From assembly GCA_047608075.1 (NCBI GenBank), contig JBLKRX010000013.1:1-64000 (forward strand): DNA of 64,000 nucleotides, given 5' to 3'. Of the stretch, positions 43,179 through 51,784 are shown piece after piece. How positions within the stretch are numbered: position 1 is the stretch's first letter; each line of letters opens with the position of its first letter. Under the pieces are notes generated by a model that saw only the letters and a list, made by a program, of their open reading frames with translations, ran no database searches and was not told the DNA's origin. Source of the DNA: Ferdinandcohnia humi_A (GTDB lineage: Bacteria > Bacillota > Bacilli > Bacillales > Bacillaceae_L). The position numbers were made by a program, and so were the translations under genes.

Positions 43179-44075
43179 GTGAGGATTGAGCGTTTAACAA
43201 ATGATAGAATTAAAGAGTTTATAAAATACTGCGAGAAGCACCGAATCGAAGTTGATGAATCCTTTTTATACGATGAAGACTTAAAAAGCTTTGAAGTAAA
43301 CGAAGAAAATCCGACCTATGTAATTACTGATGACCAAAATCAAATGATTGCAGTAGCTTCACTAATGATGGATGAATACGCCAAACGTGGAAAAAAGGCA
43401 CGTTTTCGAATTTTTCATTCGGAGTTTGAAAATAGTGAGTACTACAAACAACTCATGCAAGCAATTATGAAGCATACGAATGGCTTAGAGAAGATCTTCA
43501 TATTTGTGCCAGTTGAAAATAGAGCGTTAGCAGGTTTTATTGAGGAATTGGAATTTGCGATAGAACGTTATTCCTATCTGCTTGTAAGAAACGACATAGA
43601 GGTTCCTGAATTTAAGGTACCGAGTGGCTATGATATTCGACCGTTTCGAATTGGCTATGATGAAGAAGCATGGAGCTTAGTGAGAAATGAGAGCTTTGCA
43701 ACACTAAGAGGAAGTGAAACACCGATTACACCCGAAATGGTAACGAAAATGATGTCAGCTGGAGATTCCCTTGAAGGTGGTGCAATGATACTTTATCATC
43801 ATGACCGACCTATAGGAGTCGTAAGGGGTGCAGATGATGAGTATGAAGGCAACCCGATCATGAATATTGGCCCTATCGCAATCATTCCTGAGTACCAAGG
43901 CAAGGGGTTAGGGAGATGTCTACTAAGAGCCTCATTGCAATTTGCTAAGAAAGCATCTTATGAAAGAACGATTCTTTGTGTTAATGCCGAAAATGAGCGT
44001 GCAAAGTCATTGTATATCCAGGAAGGTTTTGTGCAAGTTGAGGCGGTTGCCTGTTACACGTATAAACTGGGTTAG
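43179..44075 (+). CDS. GNAT acetyltransferase, probably two-domain
   Basis: A 298-aa protein. The C-terminal half is a clear GNAT domain (GPIAIIPEYQGKGLGRCLLRA, then ENERAKSLYIQEGF). The N-terminal half (ERLTNDRIKEFIKYCEK onwards) has the size and predicted fold of a degenerate second GNAT domain. GTG 43179 lies ~8 nt after GGGGGA; the TTG at 43146 has no site. Substrate unknown. Followed by the second 20-bp repeat array. Confidence 0.85.
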   Translation: MRIERLTNDRIKEFIKYCEKHRIEVDESFLYDEDLKSFEVNEENPTYVITDDQNQMIAVASLMMDEYAKRGKKARFRIFHSEFENSEYYKQLMQAIMKHTNGLEKIFIFVPVENRALAGFIEELEFAIERYSYLLVRNDIEVPEFKVPSGYDIRPFRIGYDEEAWSLVRNESFATLRGSETPITPEMVTKMMSAGDSLEGGAMILYHHDRPIGVVRGADDEYEGNPIMNIGPIAIIPEYQGKGLGRCLLRASLQFAKKASYERTILCVNAENERAKSLYIQEGFVQVEAVACYTYKLG

Positions 44076-44105
44076 CTAATCACCAAGGAACTGTGTTATC
44101 AATGG

Positions 44106-44200
44106 TTCTATGGTCGTTATTTTTGTTCTATGGCCTTTATTTCGATTCTATGGTCGTTATTTTCGTTCTATGGCTTTTATTTTCATTCTATGGTCGTTAG
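44106..44200. repeat. Five tandem 20-bp units alternating between two variants (second locus)
   Basis: TTCTATGG occurs at 44106, 44126, 44146, 44166 and 44186, exactly 20 bp apart. The next hexamers are TCGTTA, CCTTTA, TCGTTA, CTTTTA, TCGTTA, so variants alternate as at 1228-1323 but begin with the other variant. Confidence 0.9.
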
Positions 44201-44303
44201 ACACATTTCCAGTAGATCTCTGTGTGTTATCATTCATTGGCGTACAACATGAGATTTATGATACAATCAGGAAAGCATTTTGAACGTAAAGGAAGAAGTA
44301 ACT

Positions 44304-45683
44304 ATGACAAATGGTCAAGCGCCGATTGAGAAAAATGAATATTATGATGTGACCTTTGAAGATTTAACACATGATGGGGCCGGGGTAGCGAAAATAAATG
44401 GCTTTCCAATTTTTGTACCAAATGGGTTACCAGATGAGCTTGCAAAAATTAAGGTTGTGAAGGTCAAAAAGGGTTATGGATTTGGCCGACTTATTGAGAT
44501 ATATGAAAAAAGTCAATATAGAGTGGATGCACCATGTCCTTTGTTTAAGGAATGTGGAGGCTGTCAATTACAGCATTTAAGTTATGAAGGGCAAATGATT
44601 GCTAAGCGGAAACAGGTTCAGGAAGTCCTCACCCGAATCGGAAAGCTGAAGGAAGTTAAGGTTCACCCTGTCCTTGGGATGGAGCATCCTTGGCGCTACC
44701 GAAACAAGGCCCAAGTTCCCGTGGCTGACCGTGAAGGTGGATTAATTGCGGGATTTTATCAACAGCGTAGCCATGAAATCATAGATATGGAAGCCTGCTT
44801 AATCCAGCAAGAAAAGAACGATGAGGTTGTTCAAGTAGTTAAGAAAATATGTGAGAAGTACGGTGTCCAAGCATATGATGAAAAAAATCACCGTGGAACC
44901 CTTCGTCATATTATGGCTAGGTATGGACTCGTAACGGGTGAAGTAATGGTTGTTCTTATTACGAGAACAAAAGAACTTCCTAATAAAAATAAAATCCTTT
45001 CTGATATTGTTGACCAGCTGCCTGATGTAAAGTCTGTAGTTCAGAATATCAATCCGAAGCGAACGAATGTTATTTTTGGGGATGAGACAACAGTGCTTTG
45101 GGGAGAGGAATATATTTACGATAATATTGGGAACATTAGGTTTGCGATTTCGGCACGTTCTTTTTATCAGGTGAATCCAGAGCAAACAAAGGTGCTATAT
45201 GACAAAGCACTTGAATATGCACAGCTTACGGGAGAAGAGACTGTTATTGACGCCTACTGTGGGATTGGTACGATTTCCTTATTTTTGGCTCGAAAAGCGA
45301 AAAAGGTGTACGGTGTTGAGATTGTCCCAGAGGCGATTGAGGATGCGAAACGTAATGCCAGCCTTAATGATATTACCAATGCTGAATTCGCAGTTGGGGA
45401 GGCAGAAGTCGTAATTCCGAATTGGAAGAAAGAAGGAATAAGAGCAGATGTAATTGTAGTTGATCCACCAAGGAAAGGCTGCGATGAAGCGCTGCTACAA
45501 ACTATTATCGAGATGAAACCAAAACGGGTTGTCTATGTATCGTGTAATCCAGCTACATTAGCTAGAGATTTAAGGATTTTAGAAGACGGTGGCTTCCAAA
45601 CGGTTGAAGTCCAGCCGGTGGATATGTTTCCGCAAACGGTTCACGTGGAGTGTGTTGCCTTGATGTCTAGGGTGGAGAAATAG
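44304..45683 (+). CDS. rlmCD: 23S rRNA (uracil) methyltransferase RlmCD (YefA)
   Basis: A 459-aa RumA/TrmA-type m5U methyltransferase; in B. subtilis YefA makes m5U747 and m5U1939. N-terminal TRAM domain (YYDVTFEDLTHDGAGVAK), Fe-S cysteines CPLFKECGGCQLQH, SAM motif DAYCGIGTISLFLA, DPPRKGCDEAL and the catalytic Cys in VYVSCNPATLARD. ATG 44304 has AAAGGAAGAAG upstream. Last syntenic core gene before the accessory region. Confidence 0.96.
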   Translation: MTNGQAPIEKNEYYDVTFEDLTHDGAGVAKINGFPIFVPNGLPDELAKIKVVKVKKGYGFGRLIEIYEKSQYRVDAPCPLFKECGGCQLQHLSYEGQMIAKRKQVQEVLTRIGKLKEVKVHPVLGMEHPWRYRNKAQVPVADREGGLIAGFYQQRSHEIIDMEACLIQQEKNDEVVQVVKKICEKYGVQAYDEKNHRGTLRHIMARYGLVTGEVMVVLITRTKELPNKNKILSDIVDQLPDVKSVVQNINPKRTNVIFGDETTVLWGEEYIYDNIGNIRFAISARSFYQVNPEQTKVLYDKALEYAQLTGEETVIDAYCGIGTISLFLARKAKKVYGVEIVPEAIEDAKRNASLNDITNAEFAVGEAEVVIPNWKKEGIRADVIVVDPPRKGCDEALLQTIIEMKPKRVVYVSCNPATLARDLRILEDGGFQTVEVQPVDMFPQTVHVECVALMSRVEK

Positions 45684-45707
45684 CGCTATTCAAAGTAATG
45701 ATAAATA

Positions 45708-45782
45708 AAGGGTTTTCGAGATTGGGAAACATTCTGCCAGTTGTGCGATGGATATTCTTAGTCTCGAAAACCCTTGTTTTTA
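45708..45782 (+). terminator. Terminator of rlmCD
   Basis: AGGGTTTTCGAGA (from 45709) pairs with TCTCGAAAACCCT (to 45774) around a ~40-nt loop, followed by GTTTTTATTT. Confidence 0.82.
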
Positions 45783-46097
45783 TTTATTAAGGAAACATAT
45801 CGACTGTGGAAATGGGCAAAGGGTTGAGGAGATAGGATGGATAATTTTGTAGGGTGTGGAGATAGGATAGATGTAATAAATAACAAATGTCCAAACTATA
45901 TCTGTTCGAAATGATAGGTGGAATTGAAATAATAAGTATTTAATATAAACAGTATATATCAACGCTAATTCATATCTATTACCATTAAATCATATTTAAT
46001 ATTGCAATTTTATGTTAAAATATTTATATTCATAGGTTTTATGTTATAATAGATTACTATAATTATTATCACCAGTTTGATATCCGAGGTGAAAGAA
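45783..46097. other. AT-rich junction between core genome and defence island
   Basis: No gene seen. Two imperfect direct repeats of GGAGATAGGAT lie near 45827 and 45860. From ~45960 the DNA is very AT-rich with a TATAAT at 46045, a likely -10 for the island operon (the -35, TTTATA near 46023, is weak). No integrase or tRNA marks the boundary. Confidence 0.5.
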
Positions 46098-46286
46098 ATG
46101 AATGAGATGAATGAAAAATGGTCAAACCTTGAGGAAATTTCTGAGTATTTAGGGGTTACAAAAGATACAATTCGAAATTGGATAAAAAAAACTGATATCC
46201 CTGCTCATAAAATTGGTCGGCAGTGGAAGTTTAAACTTTCAGAAGTTGATGAATGGGTCAAGAGTGGAAAAAGTGCGATAGAATAA
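46098..46286 (+). CDS. Excisionase/MerR-like helix-turn-helix protein
   Basis: A 62-aa protein that is essentially one winged HTH: WSNLEEISEYLGVTKDTIRN then KIGRQWKFKLSEVDEWVKSG, the DNA-binding domain of the excisionase family. ATG 46098 lies after CGAGGTGAAAGAA. It heads the methyltransferase/restriction genes and may be a transcriptional controller (C-protein-like role) or an excisionase leftover; the first is inferred from context only. Confidence 0.85.
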   Translation: MNEMNEKWSNLEEISEYLGVTKDTIRNWIKKTDIPAHKIGRQWKFKLSEVDEWVKSGKSAIE

Positions 46287-46306
46287 GTTTTGGAAGGAAG
46301 AGCTTT

Positions 46307-47038
46307 ATGGCAGAAATACGTTTATACAACGGTGATTGTATCGAAACGATGAAGCAACTAGACGATGCATCTGTTGATTTGATAATAACCGATCCCCCAT
46401 ATAATTTAGGGAATTTTATGAAAAATAGAGATACCAATCTTGTAAAAATGAGAGAAAACTTTTTTGGAGCAGCTGGTTGGGATGACCTTGACTTTGATGA
46501 TTGGCAAAAGTCAATGGATAACTTTTTTATGGAGTCTGCTAGGGTATTAAAAAAAGGTGGTTCTATGATTGTCTTCATGGCAATTATTAAAGTTGAAACG
46601 TTGATTAGGCTTGCAGAAAAAAGTGGATTTTATTATAAGACTACAGGTATTTGGCATAAGTTAAATCCAATGCCACGAAATATGAATCTCCATTTTGTCA
46701 ATTCAACTGAAGCATGGCTATACTTCACATATAAAACACGTACAGGTACATTTAATAATGAAGGGCGTTTAATCCATGATTTTATAGAAACCTCAATTAC
46801 ACCGAATGGGGAGAAAAAATATGGCAAGCACCCTACTCAAAAGCCAGAACAATTAATGGAACATTTTGTGGAAATTTTATCTATTGAGGGTGATACTGTC
46901 TTGGACCCATTTATGGGAAGCGGAACAACTGGAGTAGCTGCGAAAAGACATAATAGAAACTTTATTGGAATTGAGTTAGATAAAGATTATTTTAATGCTG
47001 CATCTAAGCGTATCGAGGAGGTGCAAAATGAAGCCTAA
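46307..47038 (+). CDS. Beta-class DNA amino-methyltransferase (N6-A or N4-C)
   Basis: A 243-aa methyltransferase with motif IV DPPYNLG near residue 26 and motif I late, DPFMGSGTTGVAAKR ... FIGIELD, the IV-to-I order that defines the beta class. The DPPY tetrad favours adenine-N6. ATG 46307 follows GGAAGGAAG; the longer frame from 46253 overlaps the HTH gene. Its end overlaps the C5 methyltransferase by 11 nt. It is expected to protect one strand or half of the island's target. Confidence 0.93.
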   Translation: MAEIRLYNGDCIETMKQLDDASVDLIITDPPYNLGNFMKNRDTNLVKMRENFFGAAGWDDLDFDDWQKSMDNFFMESARVLKKGGSMIVFMAIIKVETLIRLAEKSGFYYKTTGIWHKLNPMPRNMNLHFVNSTEAWLYFTYKTRTGTFNNEGRLIHDFIETSITPNGEKKYGKHPTQKPEQLMEHFVEILSIEGDTVLDPFMGSGTTGVAAKRHNRNFIGIELDKDYFNAASKRIEEVQNEA

Positions 47039-48116
47039 AGTAATCGATTTATTTGCAGGTGTTGGAGGAATGTCTTTGGGATTTGAACAAATGGGATTTG
47101 ATGTAGTATTTGCAAATGAATATGATGTCTCAATAGCAGATGCCTATAAAATAAACCATCCTAATACGGATATGTTAGTGGCCGATATAACAACTGTAGA
47201 TTTTGAAAAAACATTTTCAAGGTATTTTGGGGAAATAGACGTGATTATCGGAGGGCCACCATGTCAAGGATTTTCGCAGAAGGGTCAGAGAAAAACAATT
47301 CATGATGAACGTAATTTCCTTTTTAAGTCTTTTGTGAGAGTTGTTGAGAAAGTACGACCAAAGTACTTTGTGATGGAAAATGTCCCCAATTTACTTACTG
47401 CTGAACGCGGGTATTTTAAGAAGGAACTAGAGAAACTCTTTAATGACATGGGTTACGAATTAAACATGGGAGTGTTAAATGCGTCAGATTATGGAGTGCC
47501 ACAAAATAGAAGACGTGCGATAATTATTGGTAAGCAAGGAGATGTTGCCCCTTCACTCCCAACACCACAAGAAGGTAAAGTAACAATATGGGACGCAATA
47601 AGTGATTTAGCTTACTTGAATTCTGGTGAGGGATCTGAAAAACAAGAATATAGAAACCCGCCACAAAGTTCTTACCAAGAAACTTTGAGAAAAGAATCAA
47701 CTATTTTATATAATCACGTTGCAACTAATCATTCTGCTTTAGCTTTAGAAAGGTTGTCATTGATTCCACCAAATAGTGGCAAGGAGGTTCTTCCAGAAGA
47801 GCACTTAACAAAATCTATTTATAGTGGTACTTGGACCCGTATGAGAAAAAATGAAGTATCTGTTACCATTACGACACGGTTTGATACACCATCATCAGGA
47901 AAGTTTACACATCCTTTTTTGAATCGTGCAATTACTGTTCGTGAAGCGGCTCGCATACAGTCTTTCCCAGACTCCTTTCACTTTGTTGGTACTAAAGGAT
48001 CTCAAATGAAACAGGTAGGAAATGCTGTTCCGCCTTTATTAGCTAAAGCCATTGCTCAGGTTATTATGAAAGATATAGAAGTCTATAAGGAGGATACTGC
48101 ATATGCAAAGGCCTGA
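47028..48116 (+). CDS. C5-cytosine DNA methyltransferase
   Basis: A 362-aa enzyme with the ordered C5-MTase motifs: I DLFAGVGGMSLGF, IV GGPPCQGFSQKG (catalytic Cys), VI FVMENVPN, VIII QNRRRAIIIG, then a ~100-residue target-recognition region, IX REAARIQSFPDSF and X QVGNAVPP. ATG 47028 follows GAGGAGGTG. It is coupled to both neighbours (11- and 14-nt overlaps), so the modification and restriction genes form one transcript. Confidence 0.97.
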   Translation: MKPKVIDLFAGVGGMSLGFEQMGFDVVFANEYDVSIADAYKINHPNTDMLVADITTVDFEKTFSRYFGEIDVIIGGPPCQGFSQKGQRKTIHDERNFLFKSFVRVVEKVRPKYFVMENVPNLLTAERGYFKKELEKLFNDMGYELNMGVLNASDYGVPQNRRRAIIIGKQGDVAPSLPTPQEGKVTIWDAISDLAYLNSGEGSEKQEYRNPPQSSYQETLRKESTILYNHVATNHSALALERLSLIPPNSGKEVLPEEHLTKSIYSGTWTRMRKNEVSVTITTRFDTPSSGKFTHPFLNRAITVREAARIQSFPDSFHFVGTKGSQMKQVGNAVPPLLAKAIAQVIMKDIEVYKEDTAYAKA

Positions 48117-50322
48117 AAACATGGAAATTTATGAAGATATAGATTTAAAGCTTGGCATTAAGTCATCTTTGCCCAACGTTAAAGCTACACTTGCCCTTTT
48201 TATTTTGATTTGGAAGAGTGAAGGACGTCCGGCAGAAGTAAAATATTCAGTTCAAGATGGTGATTCAATTCGTATTTCGGATGAACTCATGAATAAGCTT
48301 ATTGCATACTCTTCACCAGTGTATAGTGCTCATGGCGTTTCGGATGATCAATTTCGTCAAACGGTGAATAACAATCAACTATTAAAATCACAAATGGAAG
48401 CTCTTATTGTAGCGTTTGAACTGTATTGGAAATTGGGCGAAATTGTTTTTCAGGATAATACTAAGCCTGTTAGTTCTGAGAGAACAGGTGGTGTGAGATA
48501 TCCAAAAGAGATACATTTTACTTTGAATATGGATATTATTGATGTAGCTATGGCTGTGGCAGAGGAGAAATATAAGGAAGTTTTGCTTAATTGGTTGGGA
48601 TTGAATGTTGCCACAAGTGAACGAGAAGATAAATTGCTTAAGTCCGTATTAACGGCTTTGTCAGAAACAGCCGTATTTAAACTTGATGATAGTGGTCAAG
48701 ATGTAATTTTTAATCAAGATAGCATCTATCGTAAACTTTTAGCTACCACCGAACCAGTAGACATTAATGGTGATAAAGAAGCCAAGGGTTCATTACGAGT
48801 TCTGAAAACCTCGCTAAATGATGGAACTAATCCATATTTGAACTATTCGCGTGGAACAGTTACCTCTACAAATGATCCGGATCTAAACCTTGCCGATTAT
48901 CAAAAACGTGTTTCTACATTCTTGTCTCTAAGTACTACAAAAATCGTAGGAATTGATGAGTATGAAGAAGTACAGAGTGGGGCAGATGCTGCACATGAAT
49001 CCAATGATGACTATCTTACCGATTCTTCTAATGCTGAATTAATAAAATATAAAACAGGATATCAAACTGATTTCCACCATAATAGAATTATCTTTGGTGC
49101 TCCAGGAACAGGTAAAAGTTATACTTTAAATCGAGATAAGGAGACCTTGCTTAAAAATGGTGGCGAGTACGAGCGTGTGACTTTCCATCCCGACTATTCG
49201 TATGCTAACTTTGTGGGAACTTACAAGCCTACGATGGTGGATTCAGTAAAGAATCTGATTGGAAGCAAAGATGAGAGGGATGTTTTAACTGTTCTGTTGG
49301 ATGATAAAACGGCTCAAGAAAAATATGATTTGCTATATGAAAAATTTAAAGATGGCGATTTAACTCGCTTACCACTTTTACTAGGATTATATAGTGATGA
49401 CAAGTTTAAAACTAAGAAAAAAGATGGCTCTGATGCTAGTGGTGATAATAGCGTTGAACGAAATCATGGTCGTGCGATTAGGCCATATGTAAATCTGATT
49501 TCAAATAAACAACCTGCTAGTGAAATTGCATATGAATACGTTCCTGGCCCATTTATGAGGACGTATGTTAAAGCACTTAAAAATGCTCAGTCAGATAGTC
49601 CTAAGCCATTTTTATTAATTGTTGAAGAAATCAACAGAGCGAATGTTGCAGCTGTATTTGGTGATATATTTCAGTTATTAGACCGTGATGAGGATAATGT
49701 TAGTGAATATGCTATTCAAACATCTGAGGATATTAAAAAATATCTTGCTAAAGAATTAGGAGGTAATCCACAAGAGTATTCTGAAATCAAAATTCCAGAT
49801 AATATGTTTATATGGGCAACTATGAATAGTGCTGACCAAGGAGTATTCCCTATGGATACTGCATTCAAACGTAGATGGGACTTCACTTATTTAGGTATTG
49901 ATGATAGCGAAGAAAAAATTGTAGGTAAAACTGTTGAACTAGGTAAAGGTGCAAACAAGAGAATAGTTGAGTGGAATGAATTGCGTAAAGCGATAAATAC
50001 TGAACTTCTTTCATATAAAGTGAATGAGGATAAGTTGCTTGGCCCATATTTTCTGTCAAGGAAAATCGTTCCTGAAACGGAGCCTATTGACCCAACAAAG
50101 TTTATCGCCACATTTAAGAGCAAAGTTATCATGTATTTATTTGATGACGCAGCAAAGCAAAAACGCCAGACTCTTTTTGATGGTTGTAATGATAAGACGA
50201 CATACTCTTCTATTTGCAAAGAGTTTGAGGAAAAGGGTGTATTTATCTTTGCCAAAAATATCAGCAATAAATTCCCTGCTACTGCACCTACAAATAACCT
50301 TACAGGGGACGGTGCAGAATGA
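48103..50322 (+). CDS. McrB-like AAA+ restriction subunit
   Basis: A 739-aa protein. Residues 1-~320 form an uncharacterised N-terminal region, possibly DNA binding. The AAA+ module follows: Walker A FGAPGTGKSYTLN (~residue 330), Walker B LLIVEEINRAN, and the McrB-type sensor/arginine-finger stretch WATMNSADQGVFPMDTAFKRRW. McrB homologues use GTP or ATP to translocate DNA for a partner nuclease. The adjacent LlaJI-type nuclease gene, overlapping by 4 nt, is the obvious partner. Confidence 0.92.
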   Translation: MQRPENMEIYEDIDLKLGIKSSLPNVKATLALFILIWKSEGRPAEVKYSVQDGDSIRISDELMNKLIAYSSPVYSAHGVSDDQFRQTVNNNQLLKSQMEALIVAFELYWKLGEIVFQDNTKPVSSERTGGVRYPKEIHFTLNMDIIDVAMAVAEEKYKEVLLNWLGLNVATSEREDKLLKSVLTALSETAVFKLDDSGQDVIFNQDSIYRKLLATTEPVDINGDKEAKGSLRVLKTSLNDGTNPYLNYSRGTVTSTNDPDLNLADYQKRVSTFLSLSTTKIVGIDEYEEVQSGADAAHESNDDYLTDSSNAELIKYKTGYQTDFHHNRIIFGAPGTGKSYTLNRDKETLLKNGGEYERVTFHPDYSYANFVGTYKPTMVDSVKNLIGSKDERDVLTVLLDDKTAQEKYDLLYEKFKDGDLTRLPLLLGLYSDDKFKTKKKDGSDASGDNSVERNHGRAIRPYVNLISNKQPASEIAYEYVPGPFMRTYVKALKNAQSDSPKPFLLIVEEINRANVAAVFGDIFQLLDRDEDNVSEYAIQTSEDIKKYLAKELGGNPQEYSEIKIPDNMFIWATMNSADQGVFPMDTAFKRRWDFTYLGIDDSEEKIVGKTVELGKGANKRIVEWNELRKAINTELLSYKVNEDKLLGPYFLSRKIVPETEPIDPTKFIATFKSKVIMYLFDDAAKQKRQTLFDGCNDKTTYSSICKEFEEKGVFIFAKNISNKFPATAPTNNLTGDGAE

Positions 50323-51779
50323 TATCGAAGTTTGTCCGAGAACAGAAAAGATACAATCAAACTGAATTACAGGACATCTTTCAATGCTCGGAAGAAAAAA
50401 CGGTAGATATTATTAAGCGTTTGAAAGAGTTTGGTGTTCTAAAGGCTGTTAAAGCTACGGATTCTCAAAAAAATATGTCAGACCTTTTGGAAGAGGATAT
50501 TGAAGTTGCAGATGTAGAAATTGGTGAGAACGAATACCTTTATGTGTTTACTTTCGTTGGCGTAATAACCGTTTGGGGTTGTGTATTAAAATGCTATCCT
50601 AAATATATCTTAACTAATAATGATCCCTTAACTGAGTTAAAAACAATAATAAAAGTTCTTGAAAAGTATAATGCCAAAGAGCAAATCATTCGTATGTATA
50701 ATGATAACAGTGAAAGTAGTGCTTTCAACTTGCTTGCTGTTATGATTTTCTTGCTACATGACTACTACGAAAATGGTGCATATACGAATACAAAGGATAT
50801 AATTGAAACTAATGGTTCGGGTGAAATACTGTGGGACAAGACGATAAATGAGACCTTTACTTATCTCAGTAATAATCGACCATATTACATAGAACTGTTT
50901 ACACAAAAACGTATAAATGATGATTTTGATTACTTTAAAAGACTCCATGAATCTATTATAAGTATTTGCTCTAGGGAACTAAAAGATGCAGATTTATTGG
51001 ATTTGTTTGATATACTGCCGGTTGAAGTGTCCGATGAAGAACTTGATGACTTTGGAGAAAAAGACTATATACTTTACCGCATACAAAATGAATTGAATTT
51101 GCAGTTTAATACAAGAAAGCAGTTATTACTAAAGACGTTATACGCCTATGTTGCACATAGTAGCACACTTGCAGAAATTGATTGTTTCACTATGTTTGGT
51201 ACAAACAGTTTTAATTTAGTATGGGAAAAGGTGTGTGCGGAAGTACTGGACAATCAATTACAGACTCCACTAGGTTCACTGCCTATTTCGTTATCTGACG
51301 GATATAATCCTTATGACCTGCTCATTTCATTAATAGAAAAGCCAAAGTGGAATGGTTATAAGCAAGATGGTTCTGAATTTCAAAAGGCCGCTAGGGAAAC
51401 CCTCGTCCCAGACCTTGTGTCAATCCATAAGATGAATAACTCACATCAGTTCATTATATTTGATGCTAAGTATTATAATATTCAACTTGAGCATGGAAAA
51501 GAACTACGGGGACAACCTGGAATTGGTGATATTACAAAGCAGTACCTATATCAGTTGGCATATAAAAATTTTGTTAATGATCATGGAATTCAAGATGTTA
51601 AAAATTGCTTTTTGATGCCAACCGAACAACATAGCATTATTAATAAGGGATACGTCAATATAGAAATGTTAGATGCTCTCGGGTTACAGAATATACAAAT
51701 AAGACAGTTGCCCGCAGAATTGATATACTCGCACTATTTAGCAAATGAAAAAATGGATATAGGCTTACTTCATTTATAA
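50319..51779 (+). CDS. LlaJI-type restriction endonuclease subunit
   Basis: A 486-aa protein. The N-terminus carries a winged-HTH-like segment (YNQTELQDIFQCSEEKTVDII). Near residue 365 is the PD-(D/E)xK signature LVPDLVSI ... FIIFDAKYYN, the expected catalytic core. The overall pattern matches the LlaJI restriction endonuclease family (also B. subtilis YdjA of BsuM, paired with the McrB-like YdiS). ATGA coupling to the McrB-like gene. Confidence 0.88.
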   Translation: MISKFVREQKRYNQTELQDIFQCSEEKTVDIIKRLKEFGVLKAVKATDSQKNMSDLLEEDIEVADVEIGENEYLYVFTFVGVITVWGCVLKCYPKYILTNNDPLTELKTIIKVLEKYNAKEQIIRMYNDNSESSAFNLLAVMIFLLHDYYENGAYTNTKDIIETNGSGEILWDKTINETFTYLSNNRPYYIELFTQKRINDDFDYFKRLHESIISICSRELKDADLLDLFDILPVEVSDEELDDFGEKDYILYRIQNELNLQFNTRKQLLLKTLYAYVAHSSTLAEIDCFTMFGTNSFNLVWEKVCAEVLDNQLQTPLGSLPISLSDGYNPYDLLISLIEKPKWNGYKQDGSEFQKAARETLVPDLVSIHKMNNSHQFIIFDAKYYNIQLEHGKELRGQPGIGDITKQYLYQLAYKNFVNDHGIQDVKNCFLMPTEQHSIINKGYVNIEMLDALGLQNIQIRQLPAELIYSHYLANEKMDIGLLHL

Positions 51780-51784
51780 AGGGG

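Noticed and set aside
44799..45185. 128-aa minus-strand ORF
   Set aside because: It is a shadow of rlmCD with low-complexity hydrophobic translation.
49887..50360. 157-aa minus-strand ORF
   Set aside because: It is antisense to the McrB-like gene, and no start signal is seen.
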